Shown here: positions 24,420-35,035 of the stretch, piece after piece | How positions within the stretch are numbered: position 1 is the stretch's first letter | Layout: every line of letters begins with the position of its first letter | Assembly: GCF_016545825.1 (NCBI RefSeq) | Contig: NC_052615.1 | Location: 23,242,520-23,306,519, forward strand | DNA from: Eucalyptus grandis | Lineage: Eukaryota; Streptophyta; Magnoliopsida; Myrtales; Myrtaceae | Length of the DNA: 64,000 nucleotides | Direction: 5' to 3' | Program-made: the position numbers and the translations under genes | The notes under the pieces: model-generated | Told to the model about the DNA's origin: nothing | Databases searched by the model: none | Seen by the model: the letters and a program-made list of their open reading frames with translations, nothing else

Positions 24420-24968
24420 GTGAAACGAATTATCAAATACGTTGCTTCATCTTCAAGCATCGGTCTTTGGTATCCAAAGAAGGGAGACTTTAATCTTCTA
24501 GGATACTCGGATGCGAATCTGGCCGGTTGCGTAATCGATAGAAAGAGCACTTCTGAACTTGTCAACTACTTGGAAACAGAACGGTGTCTTGGTTTTCGAG
24601 GAAACAAAGCACCGTAGCTCTTTCAACAACGTGCAGTATGTAGCTCTTGGAAGCTGCCGTTCGCAAATTCTATGGATAAAACAACAGCTACAAGACTTTG
24701 GCATTGAAGACTCATGCACGTAAATCGATGTGACAACACCGGTGCTATAAATCTCACCAAAAATCCAATCCTTCATTCAAGAGCAAAGCATATTGAGATT
24801 CGACATCACTTTATTAGAGATCATATTCAAAATGGAGAAATCTCGATTCAATTTGTTGATTCAAAAAGTCAACTAGCGAGACATATTCACAAAGCCTTTG
24901 GAGAAGAATCGTTTGACTTTATCCGCTCAAGACTCAACATTTTGAAGCTTGAAGAAGTTAAAGTCTAG
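24420..24968 (+). pseudogene. copia RNase H and C-terminus of pol
   Basis: KRIIKYVASSSSIGLWYPKK, then LLGYSDANLAGCVIDRKSTS (RNase H Asp), then CDNTGAINLTKNPILHSRAK and HIEIRHHFIRDHI. Pol ends with TAG at 24,966-24,968. Frame breaks near 24,615 and 24,715. Confidence 0.9.
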
Positions 24969-25346
24969 AGACTCACCAACTCTAAAGACTCGATCTCTTA
25001 GACTCTAAGTCCCGAGACTCGGACATTCGTGGATAAAGACGTAAGTTGTATTTCTTCTAAAAGGTACTAATTGTCATTTAGTCGAAAAGGTACGATCTTT
25101 TGTTTAATAATTTTTGGCAGTTATAGATTTTGAAAAGAAGTAATCGTTCACTTTCCATTGCACCGATTGAACTTCCCTTTTCAAAAACAAAGTTATATAT
25201 ATATATACAGTTTTTCTTTCCCCAAATCTTCAAAACCCTAAAAGCACTCTTCTCTCGATCTTTGTTTCTACTCTTTGTTCATCGTCGAGAAAGTGGTCAT
25301 TTTCTTGGGAAAGCAAGTGAAGGAATCCTCAAATAGACAAAGAAAG

Positions 25347-27395
25347 ATGTCGTCTTCAAGGAAATCATCAAGAATCGCGAACGGGGACCACAAAGAATGA
25401 AGAAGGACCGACTCATTTCGATCTCACTGAGGAAGAAGACTTATCTCGGTCAGCGACAAAGTCCGATTCGCTCTCCTCCACGTCATTCAGCATCTCCCCG
25501 CCCCACAAAGTGAAAGTCATAATCTGGAAGAAGAGATAATCGAGGATGCCGACCCAAAAGTAAGAGTTCAAAAGCCTTCCTTTTTGTATAAACTTTATTG
25601 TGCATTGAAAAGCACAGTACTCCATTGAACTACATAGATGACTTCCTTAAGGACAAAAATTATGGGAATGAGTATCTTTTCTCAAGAAAATGGAGGAATG
25701 GGGAATTGCCCCAAAAGGAAAAAGCGGAGGAAGCTCTTGCGAACATTCCAAGAGATCCTCGTATGCCGGACAAAATCGATTGACGCGAATGATGATGACA
25801 AAATGTTCCTTGAATTTGAACCTAGAATGGGTGTGGCGGCAAAGGCGAAAGGAAATCGGATGGATTTGTTTAAATCCAAGGATCAAGAAAAAGTGTATTA
25901 CGCCCGTTGAAAAGAGGGGTAATCAACCCTAGAAGTGTCGATTTTGACTTCGGGATTCCATCAACTTGAACCTAAGAGAGAAGTTGAATTTGCTTCAACT
26001 TGAGACTTTCGCTCCGACTCTACGTACGGGTATGATCATCTCGACTGCTTATTTCTATTCAAATCTTAGCTTTTTGGATGCGAATAGAATTTCATTCGAT
26101 GTTCGAGACAAAGTCTATGTGGTAGATGTGAATATGTTGGCGTACATAGTTGGAGTTGAACGGGGACGCTATCTCCCACTTAAAGTCTCACCGCTCGAAC
26201 TACTCTGGATCTTGTCAAAGATAGGGATGTAGATAAGAAAATTATCTATTCCTGAATGAACGCTATCAACATTGTGCTTCACAAGATTGTGATCAATTGT
26301 CTAAGACCTAAGTCTACTTCAAAGACTTCGTGTCTCTTTCTTCGAAGCAAAGTTGATGTATGCGATCAACTCAGACGGAAGTTCTCTCTCCCGCACACTA
26401 TTCTTTTCCATATGTACGTAACTGTGTCAAAAGACAAAGGACAATTGCCTTATCCTGGTGCGGTGACCAAGATCTTCGTACATCTGAATATTGAACTGCC
26501 ACATACTTTTTGTGTTCGACCGTGTGATAAGATGGTGGTAGGGTTGAAAATGTTAATGAAGATGCGTCCGCAAGAACTTTCTAAGGCAATGGAGAAATTC
26601 AAAGTGAAATCTCCAAATCGATTTCAAAAGGAAAAGGAAAGAAGGCATTTAGTGCTTCTTCGAAAAGAGGAAAAGAATTCTTATCCTCGGAGGATGAGGA
26701 TGAAGATGAAGATGATGAAGATCCCACTATTCCAGCACCGACAAGAACAAGACGTTACGTGTCTTATTCGACAACTTCAGCAGAAAGCGAGAAGAAGAAG
26801 AACAGAGAGAGAAGGAGAAAGAAGTTGAGGAAGAAAAAGAAGAAGTAAAAGATCGATCTGGCCGATAAATGGAGAGAAGGGAAATCAAGAGATTGATCAT
26901 CACTCTTCCCCTTTCGATGTCCTAGAGACAGGGGGAGTTAGCGAGCAAGAGAGGTCTCCACCTCATGCCGCTGAAGATCAAAGAAAATCTCCAAGACCCG
27001 CAAGAAGCTCGAGTCTCTCAATTGCTCGAAGAAGATGATACGACAATTCCAAATCTCGCAAGACCGTTCGGAAGCGCCATCGTACGCACACACACCATCC
27101 GAGAAAGCCAATGCCGGTACACGACGGATGATTCTCAGATCTTCGTAGTATCATGAATATTCTTCTGGAAATGCGTAACTGTGATATATATTCTGGATTG
27201 TGAAATCCAAGTCTTGAAGCATGCTGGACAAGCATCTTCATCTCTCGGAAGAAAATACAAAGACCTCGCTCTACAACTTCAAGCCAATGCCAAGAGAGAA
27301 GAGGTAGCTCATCTGCGAGAAGATCTGAAGAAGCTCGAAGGAGTAGTCCAGTCCATTGGGGATTTCCAGATCGTGCGCATTCCCAAGCAGACATG
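25347..27395 (+). pseudogene. Post-pol accessory (env-position) open frames of the copia element
   Basis: After pol, an ATG at 25,347 opens a second coding unit now broken into frames. Recoverable stretches: IISTAYFYSNLSFLDANRIS and VYVVDVNMLAYIVGVERGRY (25,966-26,230), a central domain INIVLHKIVINCLRPKS to LPHTFCVRPCDKMVVGLKML (26,256-26,570), a Lys/Glu-rich acidic-basic region (26,570-26,850), and a C-terminal coiled-coil-like segment (SSLGRKYKDLALQLQANAKR, 27,230-27,395). Position and coiled coil match the so-called env-like frame of SIRE/Maximus elements, but the central part also resembles the plant transposon-protein domain seen in other retroelements. No convincing transmembrane segment is visible. 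Function unknown. Confidence 0.6.
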
Positions 27396-27730
27396 ACTCC
27401 TTTCTCACCCTCTTTTTAATGATGACAAAAAGGGGGAGAACCAATTTGAACAAACATTATTTATTTGACTTTTTGTGGTTATGTTTATTTTTGAGTATGA
27501 CTTGAGAACTTGAACTTGAGTGTTAGGATGAATTGGTTGTGGATTTTGATGCTTGACTGGTTGCATTTATATCAAGTATTGTTACATGGTATTACTCATG
27601 AAAGACTAACCAATTTGCTGTGGATGCAGAGTCTGGTTGTTTATTAATCTTTATGAGTTAGCCATATTGCTTGAGAAATGTTTTTGCAGGTCAAAGTTGT
27701 TCAAATCTTCAAGAAAGTTTTGTCACCATC
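27396..27730 (+). other. copia 3' untranslated region
   Basis: T-rich non-coding DNA between the last accessory frame and the polypurine tract. No features besides an AAAAAGGGGGAG-like tract at ~27,426, a possible secondary purine primer. Confidence 0.5.
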
Positions 27731-27742
27731 AAAAAGGGGAGA
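27731..27742 (+). promoter_or_regulatory. Polypurine tract
   Basis: AAAAAGGGGAGA immediately before the 3' LTR; primes plus-strand synthesis in LTR elements. Confidence 0.85.
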
Positions 27743-27743
27743 T

Positions 27744-28673
27744 TGTTGGAGAAATCTTTCCAAATATTTTGAAGCCGACAAAACATTTCTATCGATCTAA
27801 GTCCGGATATCGATAGTTAAAGTCTCAAGACTTTATAGTCTCAAGACTCTATTATCTCAAGACTCAAGACTCAAGACTCAAGACTCAAGACTCAAAGTTA
27901 TTCTCACCGATGCCTCTTTCTAATCCAAGTGTTGAAGGAAATCCAAAGTCGAGGTTTATGATTGAGGATTTGATCCTATCCTCTGGGATAGATTCTTTGG
28001 TTGGATAATCATTTCGGATTCTTTATATCTTATCTAAGAACGATTGAAGATCCGATGGTCGACGAAATAATCTTGGATTATTCTATTCTTGGAAACCGAG
28101 ATCCTGATTGTATGGGCGAACAGATTGATGGGCTATCATCGATTCCTTATATAGCTCGGATGATCTTCTTGATTGATTCCGTCCAACGGGTAGATTGGAG
28201 GAATTCCTTTGGTAAGTGCCAACGGCTATGATGGCATGAAGGAGTATAAAAGGAAGACGTTCTAGTTGTTTTAAGTGTGTGATCGATAGAAAAATTCCAG
28301 TCCGAAGATCCTTTGATTGTTAGTTGAGACTGAAATGCGAAATTGTATACCGAGAGTGTTTATACTTGGTGACGCCTTGAGCAAGTGTGGTAGATCATCT
28401 ACACCTAGAAATCAAGGAAGATCAACACCGTAACAACTCTTTGATCATAGTGGAATCCAGCCAATCGGCTGTCGGTGCGTAAGAGTGGACGTAGGCTTGA
28501 ATCAAGCCGAACCACTATAAACGAGTGTTCAATTCTCTCTTTCCCTTACTCGGATTGCGATTGAATTTTCAACTGTTGCAAAGTCTCTAATTGTTTAAGT
28601 ATCGTGCAAACATCGAGAAATTTTTTGTGTATACCTATTCACCCCCCTCTAGGTACTCGTACTAGCTATCTCA
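27744..28673 (+). repeat. 3' LTR of the copia element
   Basis: Same termini (TGTTGG to CTCA), heptamer run (27,855-27,896) and TATA box (28,245-28,251) as the 5' LTR. Followed directly by ATGTG (28,674-28,678), the right copy of the target duplication. Confidence 0.94.
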
Positions 28674-28721
28674 ATGTGCACAAATTTAACAAATCCTACT
28701 CTTCTTCATTGCTGATTGGTC

Positions 28722-29302
28722 CTATTTAACTGGAGAATTAGAGCGGTTCCGTTGAGCTGTTGGGGGTAATTTCTCTGATGGACGACAAGGAAGCCGCCGT
28801 CCAGTTTCCTGCTCAATTTTGCGCTTGAGCTCCCTCGAATACGAATTTGACCCAGCTTCTCGGAGAGAGTTTATCGCAATAGATTCCTATAAAAGATCAA
28901 GTACACGGTTATGCCACGAGAGATGACGGATCCGAAGGAGATATAGTGCTGCTTCACCGACCTTAGGGCTTAGGAATGGAAGTGTCGGTGAAAATGACTG
29001 TGTGGGAGTGGATTAACAATTTCTCCACTGGAATGTCATCCGCCAATTGACAGCCATGCACTGCAAGAGCACATTCACCAATTTTCTGGTGTGGTCGCTA
29101 ATAAATACTGCTATGGAAATTGATAATGAATGGTTAGAGAGCATGCTTATGCTGATGTATGCTGCACTAGCACTAAAACACAAAGGCTTGAGACATCCTT
29201 CACTAAGCGATGCCCCCTCAAAATGTCAAAACTCATGACACATTGTTAGCTAAGTGAGATCGACTCCAATTTCTCTTCAAATGATAAAGCAGAAACCCAT
29301 AC

Positions 29303-29346
<44 letters not shown>

Positions 29347-31319
29347 GGAAAAAGCCACGAAAAATCCCGAACTTTGCCCAAAGTGACATTTACCCCAAAC
29401 TTTTTTGTGACGTGAAAAACCCCAAACTTTGCCAACCGTGACACATTTACCCCAAACTTTTTTTTTGTGACACGAAAAATCCTGAACTTTCATTATGTGA
29501 CACATTTACCCCAAAATTAGAGGGCATTTTGGTCTTTTCATTTTTTAAATTTTTTAAATTTTTTTTTTACTTTTTAATTTTTTTTTTCCTTCTCTCTTCC
29601 CTCCACCAAATACCGGCTCTGGCGAAGGGAAGCCGGCGTCCAACGAGGGCTGCCCTTGCCGGCACCGAACGAGGGTCACCCTCGCCGGCCTCGAGCTTGG
29701 GCGGCCCTCGCCGGGCGTCGGGCGAGGGCCGCCCTCGCTGCGTCGGGCGGGACGGCCCGGCTGCGTCGGCGAGGGTGTCCCCGCCGCCAGATCTGGTGAG
29801 GGCCGTCCCTCGCCCGTCGCCGGCGAGGGCCGCCCGGCTGTGTCGGGCGAGGGTGTCCTGCCCTCGCCGGACGGCGAGGTCGCGACGCCGGCTTCCCTCC
29901 GCCGGCTCCACCATGGCCGGCGGAGGGAAGAAGAAGAAAAAAAGAAAAAAAAAAGGAAAAAGGAAAAAACAGAATAAAAAGACAAAAATGCCCTTGATGG
30001 GGTAAATGTGTCACGGTTGGCAAAGTTTGGGGTTTTCACGTCACAAAAAAAGTTTGGGGTAATGTGTCACTTTGGGCAAAGTTGGGGTTTTTCGTGGCTT
30101 TTCCTTTTTTTTTTTTTTTTTTAAAACTGCTCTTGCTTCCTAACAAGAATCCTGGAGTTCACTCATGATGACAGTAACTGACAATAGGATGCATACCATT
30201 GAATCTTCCGAACTAGCTGATACTTAAATCATGTAATGATGCAGTCATCAGGGTGAGAATTGAGAGGATAATTCTCTATTGGATAGTCAAAGGTTTACAC
30301 AGACGTGGAGGATCTTTCCACGTCACCCGTAGATCAATAACGTGCCTGCGATTGTGGAAATATTGGTGAGTCCAGCATACCAATTTCGGTGGAATAACCG
30401 TCAGTTACTTGAACTAGGTGAAATATGGACAGTATTTATGAAACAACTCACCAGAGGTGACGACTGGTGTCGATTCATCAATAGATCCCATGTGTCGTAG
30501 CACGCCATACTCGAGTTCTGCAAACCCCTGCATCAAAATTTTAGCGAATGATTTGGGAACTCCAATAGCTTTTCAAGATTCTGTGAATAGCCAGACATCA
30601 TATCTAAGATCTTGATTGCCAGACATTTTGCTTTACCAGTATCAGGAATGCACAAGCAAAAGATACTTTCAAAATGGATCTATGAGTCGCAAATATGTAG
30701 TAATGGCAACAACTAGCAACTAATTTCTGTAAATTAGAAAACCGCCTTAGATGCCTCTAGATCTTTGCAACCCGCAATTTTAGTCAATACACATTTAACT
30801 GAAACTGATTCAGAACCTTTTGAAGCAACCATACTTGTCCCTGCAATCCCCACAGGAAAAGAACACATAAATTTTCGCAAGAGACAGCATGTCTATAATT
30901 ACCTCACCCTTCCCAAGCCGAGCACCAGTATTAGGGTCAACTGCAACGGAGCCAATCACAATCAGATCCCCCTTTATCTTCTCATCCAATCCAATCGGCC
31001 TTCCATACTTGGCAACCCCCGCAGAGGTACAAGCCTCATTGACGGAATGAGGGGCCAACATAGAGGACTGAAGAACAGAGAAGAAACCTGTCCTCAAACG
31101 GGGTTGAGGCGTTAACAACTTCTTCCCATCTGCACATAGAGGAGTACAATCCCTTACCCTTTTTTAGAAAGTTAGCTCCACATTGCTACACATGTTCCTT
31201 CCATGGTTGAAAATAAACCAAATTAACTAAGTGAACATCTTAGCTGGAAAGAAACCGACCAGAGAGAGTGAGGAACCTGACTTGCTTCTGGGGTAAATCC
31301 GGGTTAACCTTCACACACT
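28722..31319 (-). CDS. COG0212 protein (5-formyltetrahydrofolate cyclo-ligase-like), C-terminal five exons
   Basis: Plant COG0212 is a plastid member of the 5-FCL family with a C-terminal extension, linked to folate and possibly thiamine metabolism. Minus-strand exons: 31,260-31,319 ([18 protein letters not shown]), 30,903-31,130 ([55 protein letters not shown]), 30,452-30,527 ([20 protein letters not shown]), 28,962-29,060 ([22 protein letters not shown]) and 28,722-28,886 ([33 protein letters not shown]). The first three join perfectly in frame with canonical splice sites, and the phase of exon four into five is also right. Problems: CAA to TAA near 28,965, ~11 residues missing in exon four, two apparent single-base losses in the last exon. 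The N-terminal exon(s) should lie beyond 31.3 kb but were not found. Confidence 0.83.
29306..29345. repeat. (AT)n microsatellite
   Basis: About 18-19 uninterrupted AT dinucleotides directly abutting the left end of the foldback element, probably part of its target. Confidence 0.95.
29346..30104. mobile_element. Foldback/TIR element with GC-rich core (element 1)
   Basis: Inverted terminal arms of ~115-170 bp begin GGGAAAAAGCCACGAAAAA and end TTTTTCGTGGCTTTTCC. Within each arm the phrase GTGACACATTTACCCCAAAC (or its complement) recurs, so arms are built from short sub-repeats. Between them lies ~300 bp of very GC-rich DNA (29,630-29,930) made of CGAGGGCCGCCCTCGC-like inverted sub-repeats. Open frames across the core give Gly/Pro/Arg/Ala-rich peptides from composition alone; no transposase. 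It occupies the intron between COG0212 exons three and four. Non-autonomous; superfamily not determinable by eye. Confidence 0.82.
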
Positions 31320-31484
31320 CTGCAACTTGATCCATCCCCGGGCCAGGCCCGTCTCTTTTTTAGAAATAGGGCTAATTTAATTTGGGCCTCGCTCATTTTA
31401 AGAAAAGAAAGAAAGAGGGTCTGGGCCGGGCCTGTATCGCAGCCCATGCCGCAAGCCCAGAGTCAAACCCGGTCCGGCCCAAAA

Positions 31485-31602
<118 letters not shown>

Positions 31603-31659
31603 TAAAAACTTAAAAAATTAAAAAAAATATCGAAAATTAAAAAATGTAGGGTTTGGTTA

Positions 31660-32210
31660 GGTATTGCTATGTCTTACTTTTTTTTTTTTTTAGTGTAATT
31701 AGATCTTTATTTGCTCGTATTTTGATCATATTATATGTTTAATTTGCATATTTAATTATGTTTAATTGCACGTGTTTAATTTTACTGCAATTAGGATCTT
31801 GGTAGCTGTGATTGTTACTATAATGATTGTGCACCCGCATGATCACCTCGCATGTTAGTGGATAGGTGTAAAATCAATTCAATTTGCCTGGCAAAAATCT
31901 TTTCTCTTAAAATGAACAAGATTAGCTACCGAAAGTGCACTAATTGGTCAATTAGTGTAATCAAGTCCCCGATCCTAGATTTTCTGATTGCATAGAAAGT
32001 GAGGTATACTTCATGCCTCGCTTGATTTCTAGCCGACTCCAATAGGCTAGTGGCGACTCTTTTATGCAAAATCTTGAAAAATACCCCAATGTCACGCGGG
32101 ATATGGGCTTGGGAGAGCCCGCGCCTAATCATGGGCCATGGTTCATCCTTTAGGCAATACTCCTAAACATGCTCCCTCCCCCCGAGGGTAGGTCGCGACA
32201 ACTGTGATAC
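31660..32210. mobile_element. Probable LTR-retrotransposon remnant (Gypsy-like LTR end)
   Basis: The stretch with ATAGGCTAGTGGCGACTCTT, then GGGATATGGGCTTGGGAGAGC, and a final GAGGGTAGGTCGCGACAACTG resembles LTR termini of plant Tat/Ogre-type Gypsy elements. A related, more diverged copy lies at ~60.0-60.6 kb. No coding domain or partner LTR is visible, so the call is tentative. Confidence 0.35.
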
Positions 32211-33460
32211 TTCAAAATTTGGTTGAGTTGATATGTTAAAACAAGCCGAGAAACCCAACAGGAAATTCATTGGGTGATAAAGAGAGGTGAAGAGAGGAAA
32301 GGGGTGGAGAGGGCAAAAATGTAAACCCGAGACCTGACCCGAATTATTGCTTCGGGTATGATGCTTTTAGGTTCGGTTCAAATAGGGTCAAAACACACTG
32401 CCTTATGATTCGAGTCGGGTCGGGTCAATCGTTAATCTCAGCCCAAAGTCGACCAAGGTACACAACCATGTGTCACCCGTGGGAATCCATGTTATCGAAC
32501 AATTTCCTGCAATTCTTCCTAGTATGGAATGAGTAAAGAATCAAGCTCCAAGTCTCGATCTATACAAAACAAAATGCACTGGTTTTTGGAAGAGCTTGAC
32601 TAAGCCCTTGAAAGAGTATCATCTTGATCAAGCCCGTTCAAGGTTGAGTCCTCCTCTGGTAGATTTAACCAGATGGATTTATTTCCCGATGGTTTGAGAT
32701 CCCGTTTCAGTTGTAGTTTCACTCCTTCTCCTTAGATAAAGATGTCTCGGACGCTACTCTCTCGGGAAGACCAAGTTTTTCTAGTGTGATTTTTTTGGCG
32801 GGTTCTATCAAAAGGGAAAATAGAGAGATGCTTTCTATCAGTCAAAAGTGTATACCACCCTCCTCCCCCAATGATCCCACGGTTGTCTCTTTTGAAATAT
32901 CCCAAGAGGTCAATTGCTACAAGAAGAAAAAGCGTACAAGTCAATAGCTTAATAATTTATCTTTCCTATCTGAGTCGTAATTCGTAATCATTCCCTCATC
33001 AATAGGGAGCTAGAAGAAGCAAGTAGAATCCATTGAAAGTCTCGTCTGTCTCCTAAATGGAGTCGTTAAAAAACAAGCAAAGTGCATTAGTCACAAAGTG
33101 AAGCATAAGGACGAATGGAGTGAGCAAGCATGGAGCGGGTTAGAACACACTACCTTATGATTCGGGTCGGGTCGAGTAACGATTAAACCTGACCTAACTC
33201 GACCCTTTGACAGCCTTACTTAGCATCATAGAGTGCATTTTGAAAAATTCAGATTTTGTTTTGGCTCATTAGAGTTGCGATACTCGAATGTGAATAGAAA
33301 AGGAATTCGATTTTTTAACCCCACAAAAGCAAGCCTCTCGCAATTGCCGAATTCTCCTAGCAACGGAAGGTAACAACCAAGTGAATTGAAGCAATGACAT
33401 TGCCAACATTAGTAAGGGGGGAAAATGAGAGCGTTCTTATTGAACGGGAATAGTTACGAT
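32211..33460. other. Repeat debris, no gene seen
   Basis: Contains twice the phrase CCTTATGATTCGAGTCGGGT or its near-copy (about 32,401 and 33,152), suggesting small duplications, otherwise no structure or coding potential. Confidence 0.45.
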
Positions 33461-33574
33461 TTTTTTCTTAGAAGTATGGTTCGTAGTTGCAATACTCTTA
33501 CTTTAGGAAGCATTTGGAATCCTCTTAAGTCACGAAACCCGATTGAAATGGTAGGGCTCTCGAGACACAAATCG

Positions 33575-33718
33575 ATGTCGACGAATATGCTGGTGGTACG
33601 AGTGAAGGAAAAAATCAATTTGATAGAGAATGAGAATATGATATTTGATCGGCTTCCTGCCACTGTTCGTCATTTTGATCTTCCTATCTAGTTGCGGGTC
33701 TCTGGGGTTTGTGATAAG
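33575..33718 (+). pseudogene. CCA-adding tRNA nucleotidyltransferase, N-terminal exon, left-arm copy
   Basis: From the ATG at 33,575 it reads MSTNMLVVRVKEKINLIE, then FDRLPATVRHFDLP and, after an in-frame TAG, LRVSG and a CDK before a GT donor. This matches the start of plant tRNA nucleotidyltransferase (pattern ...VRVKEKI-L-E-E--IFDRLLATVRHF-L-TQLRVAGGWVRDK), whose LRVAGGWVRD is the start of the catalytic head domain. The enzyme adds CCA to tRNA 3' ends in cytosol, mitochondria and plastids. No downstream exons follow. A captured gene fragment, not a gene. Confidence 0.75.
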
Positions 33719-33851
33719 GTTGGTGTATATTCTAGTGCAGTAGGGTGTTCGCTTCAATGTTCATTTAAGTTATTTTGTGATAATAATTGTGTAAAAATAT
33801 GTTTTTTGTTCATTGAAACGAACATCCTACTGCACTAGAATATACACCAAC

Positions 33852-34001
33852 CTTATCACGAACCTAGCCACTAGCGACCCATAGCTGGGTAGAAAGATCA
33901 AAATGGCAAACAATGGCGAGAAGCTGATCAAAGATCATCTTCTCCTTCTCTGTCAAATCGATCTTTTCCTTCACTCGCATTACCGGCGTATTCGTCGACA
34001 T
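33852..34001 (-). pseudogene. CCA-adding tRNA nucleotidyltransferase, N-terminal exon, right-arm copy
   Basis: Minus strand from the ATG complement at 33,999-34,001 reads MSTNTPVMRVKEKIDLTEKE, KMIFDQLLAIVCHFDLSTQL, WVAS, a TAG in place of the conserved Trp, then VRDK and a GT donor at 33,850-33,851. It is closer to the expected enzyme than the left-arm copy, so the left arm has decayed more or was derived from it. Confidence 0.75.
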
Positions 34002-34689
34002 CGATTTGTGACTCAAGAGCCCTATCATTTCAGTTGGGTTTCGTGCCTTAAGAGGACTCCAAATGCTTCATAAAGCAAGAGGATTGCAACTACGGACGAT
34101 GTTTCTAAGAAAAAGACCCATGTTGCGTCACCGCGCATCATTATTTGCCGACACCTAGTTCATTAGACCACTGCTGCTTATCACCGGCATCATCCCTCGA
34201 GTCCTTCCATCCATAGAGCACCGTCGTCACTCATGGCCTTCCATCGACAAGCCATGGCCTCGGACCTAGAGTCGTCCTAGAGATGGAAGATCAACAAGTT
34301 CCTCTAGATCTTCTCCATCTCATCTCATATCCACCTTCCTCTCGATCTAAACTCAACCCAACATCGATCCACTCACGCTCCCTCAAAGTTTATAATTTTA
34401 TCGCCAATTCGATGCATAAATGAAGGCTCCGCTACGTGTCGGTGACCTGAGCGAGACTCAGATGGGAAAACGCACTCTCGCCTTCAACCACATATGTCGC
34501 TTTGGCTGATTATGTTGACCATAGGTGTCACTCTCGAGCTCAAGGAATGGTTATCTATCTTCCCCATTGAGCAAGCTTTATTCTACACAAAAGATGAAAA
34601 ACAAAGGATGTTTCATACTATGGAAGGGGCAGTGCTCTTTGGATGAAAGGCCACGAGCGACGGCTCATTTGACGAACATGAGTGGTTGG

Positions 34690-35035
34690 CTTGAGGCAAT
34701 GCCGGCAACTCAACCTGACCGAATGAAGGAGATGACGGTGGACGAAGGAGGAAGATGACAGAGAAATCACAGAAGTTTAATTTTCATTTTCTTTTATTTA
34801 GCTGTTAGGTCATGGACACGTGTCGATTTTTATTTGCCTTCGCACAAAAGTATATGCCACGTCATAGGCTGATGTGGCATATATTTTTGTTTTTAAAGCC
34901 AATAAGAATTCGACACGTGTCCATGAACGGGCAAGTAAAAAATCAAAATTTAACTTCTATTTTTGCTCTCCCATATTCCTCCTCGTCTACTGCCATCTCC
35001 TTCGTTCGCCACGGCAGAGTCACCGATGTTGCGTC
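34690..35035. repeat. Junction hairpin, array unit 1/2 (type example)
   Basis: Core palindrome 34,811-34,925: left arm CATGGACACGTGTCGATTTT ... GCCACGTCA, 5-bp spacer TAGGC, right arm TGATGTGGC ... CGACACGTGTCCATG. Outside the core the inverted relation continues ~110 bp each way (left AAGGAGATGACGGTGGACG..., right ...CTACTGCCATCTCCTTCG). Similar cores: 35,717-35,833, 36,622-36,735, 37,531-37,651, 38,445-38,561, 39,366-39,479, 40,283-40,390. Thus each unit is flanked by inverted arms shared with its neighbour. Confidence 0.88.

Larger units (their letters stand above)
19841..28673 (+). mobile_element. Ty1/copia LTR retrotransposon, complete structure, frame-broken coding
   Basis: An 8,833-bp element with two ~925-bp LTRs, a tRNA-Met-type primer site, gag, pol in the copia order protease-integrase-RT-RNase H, ~2.5 kb of extra coding after pol, a polypurine tract and an exact 5-bp target duplication. 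Length, LTR size, a post-pol open frame and the PPT form AAAAAGGGGAGAT fit the SIRE/Maximus group of plant copia elements. The coding region is interrupted by many single-base shifts and stops, so it would need factors in trans to move. It sits in the 3' flank of the COG0212 gene (stop 48 bp away), in the opposite orientation. Confidence 0.95.
33461..34116. repeat. Long inverted repeat: left arm 33,461-33,759, loop ~50 bp, right arm 33,811-34,116
   Basis: The two arms are imperfect reverse complements over ~300 bp, separated by an AT-rich loop. Matching landmarks: TTTCTTAGAAG / CTAAGAAA at the outer ends, GTCGACGAATA / TATTCGTCGAC in the middle, GGTTGGTGTATATTCTAGTG / its complement near the loop. 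The arms include an exon, its GT donor and the start of the intron, so the duplicated source was genomic DNA, not mRNA. Confidence 0.9.

Noticed and set aside
29567..30039. Frames of 115-161 residues on both strands in a GC-rich block
   Set aside because: They cross the GC-rich core of foldback element 1 and reflect its internal inverted repeats.
30300..30380. Possible COG0212 exon between 30,300 and 30,380
   Set aside because: Minus-strand reading does not match the expected segment; the true next exon is at 28,962-29,060.
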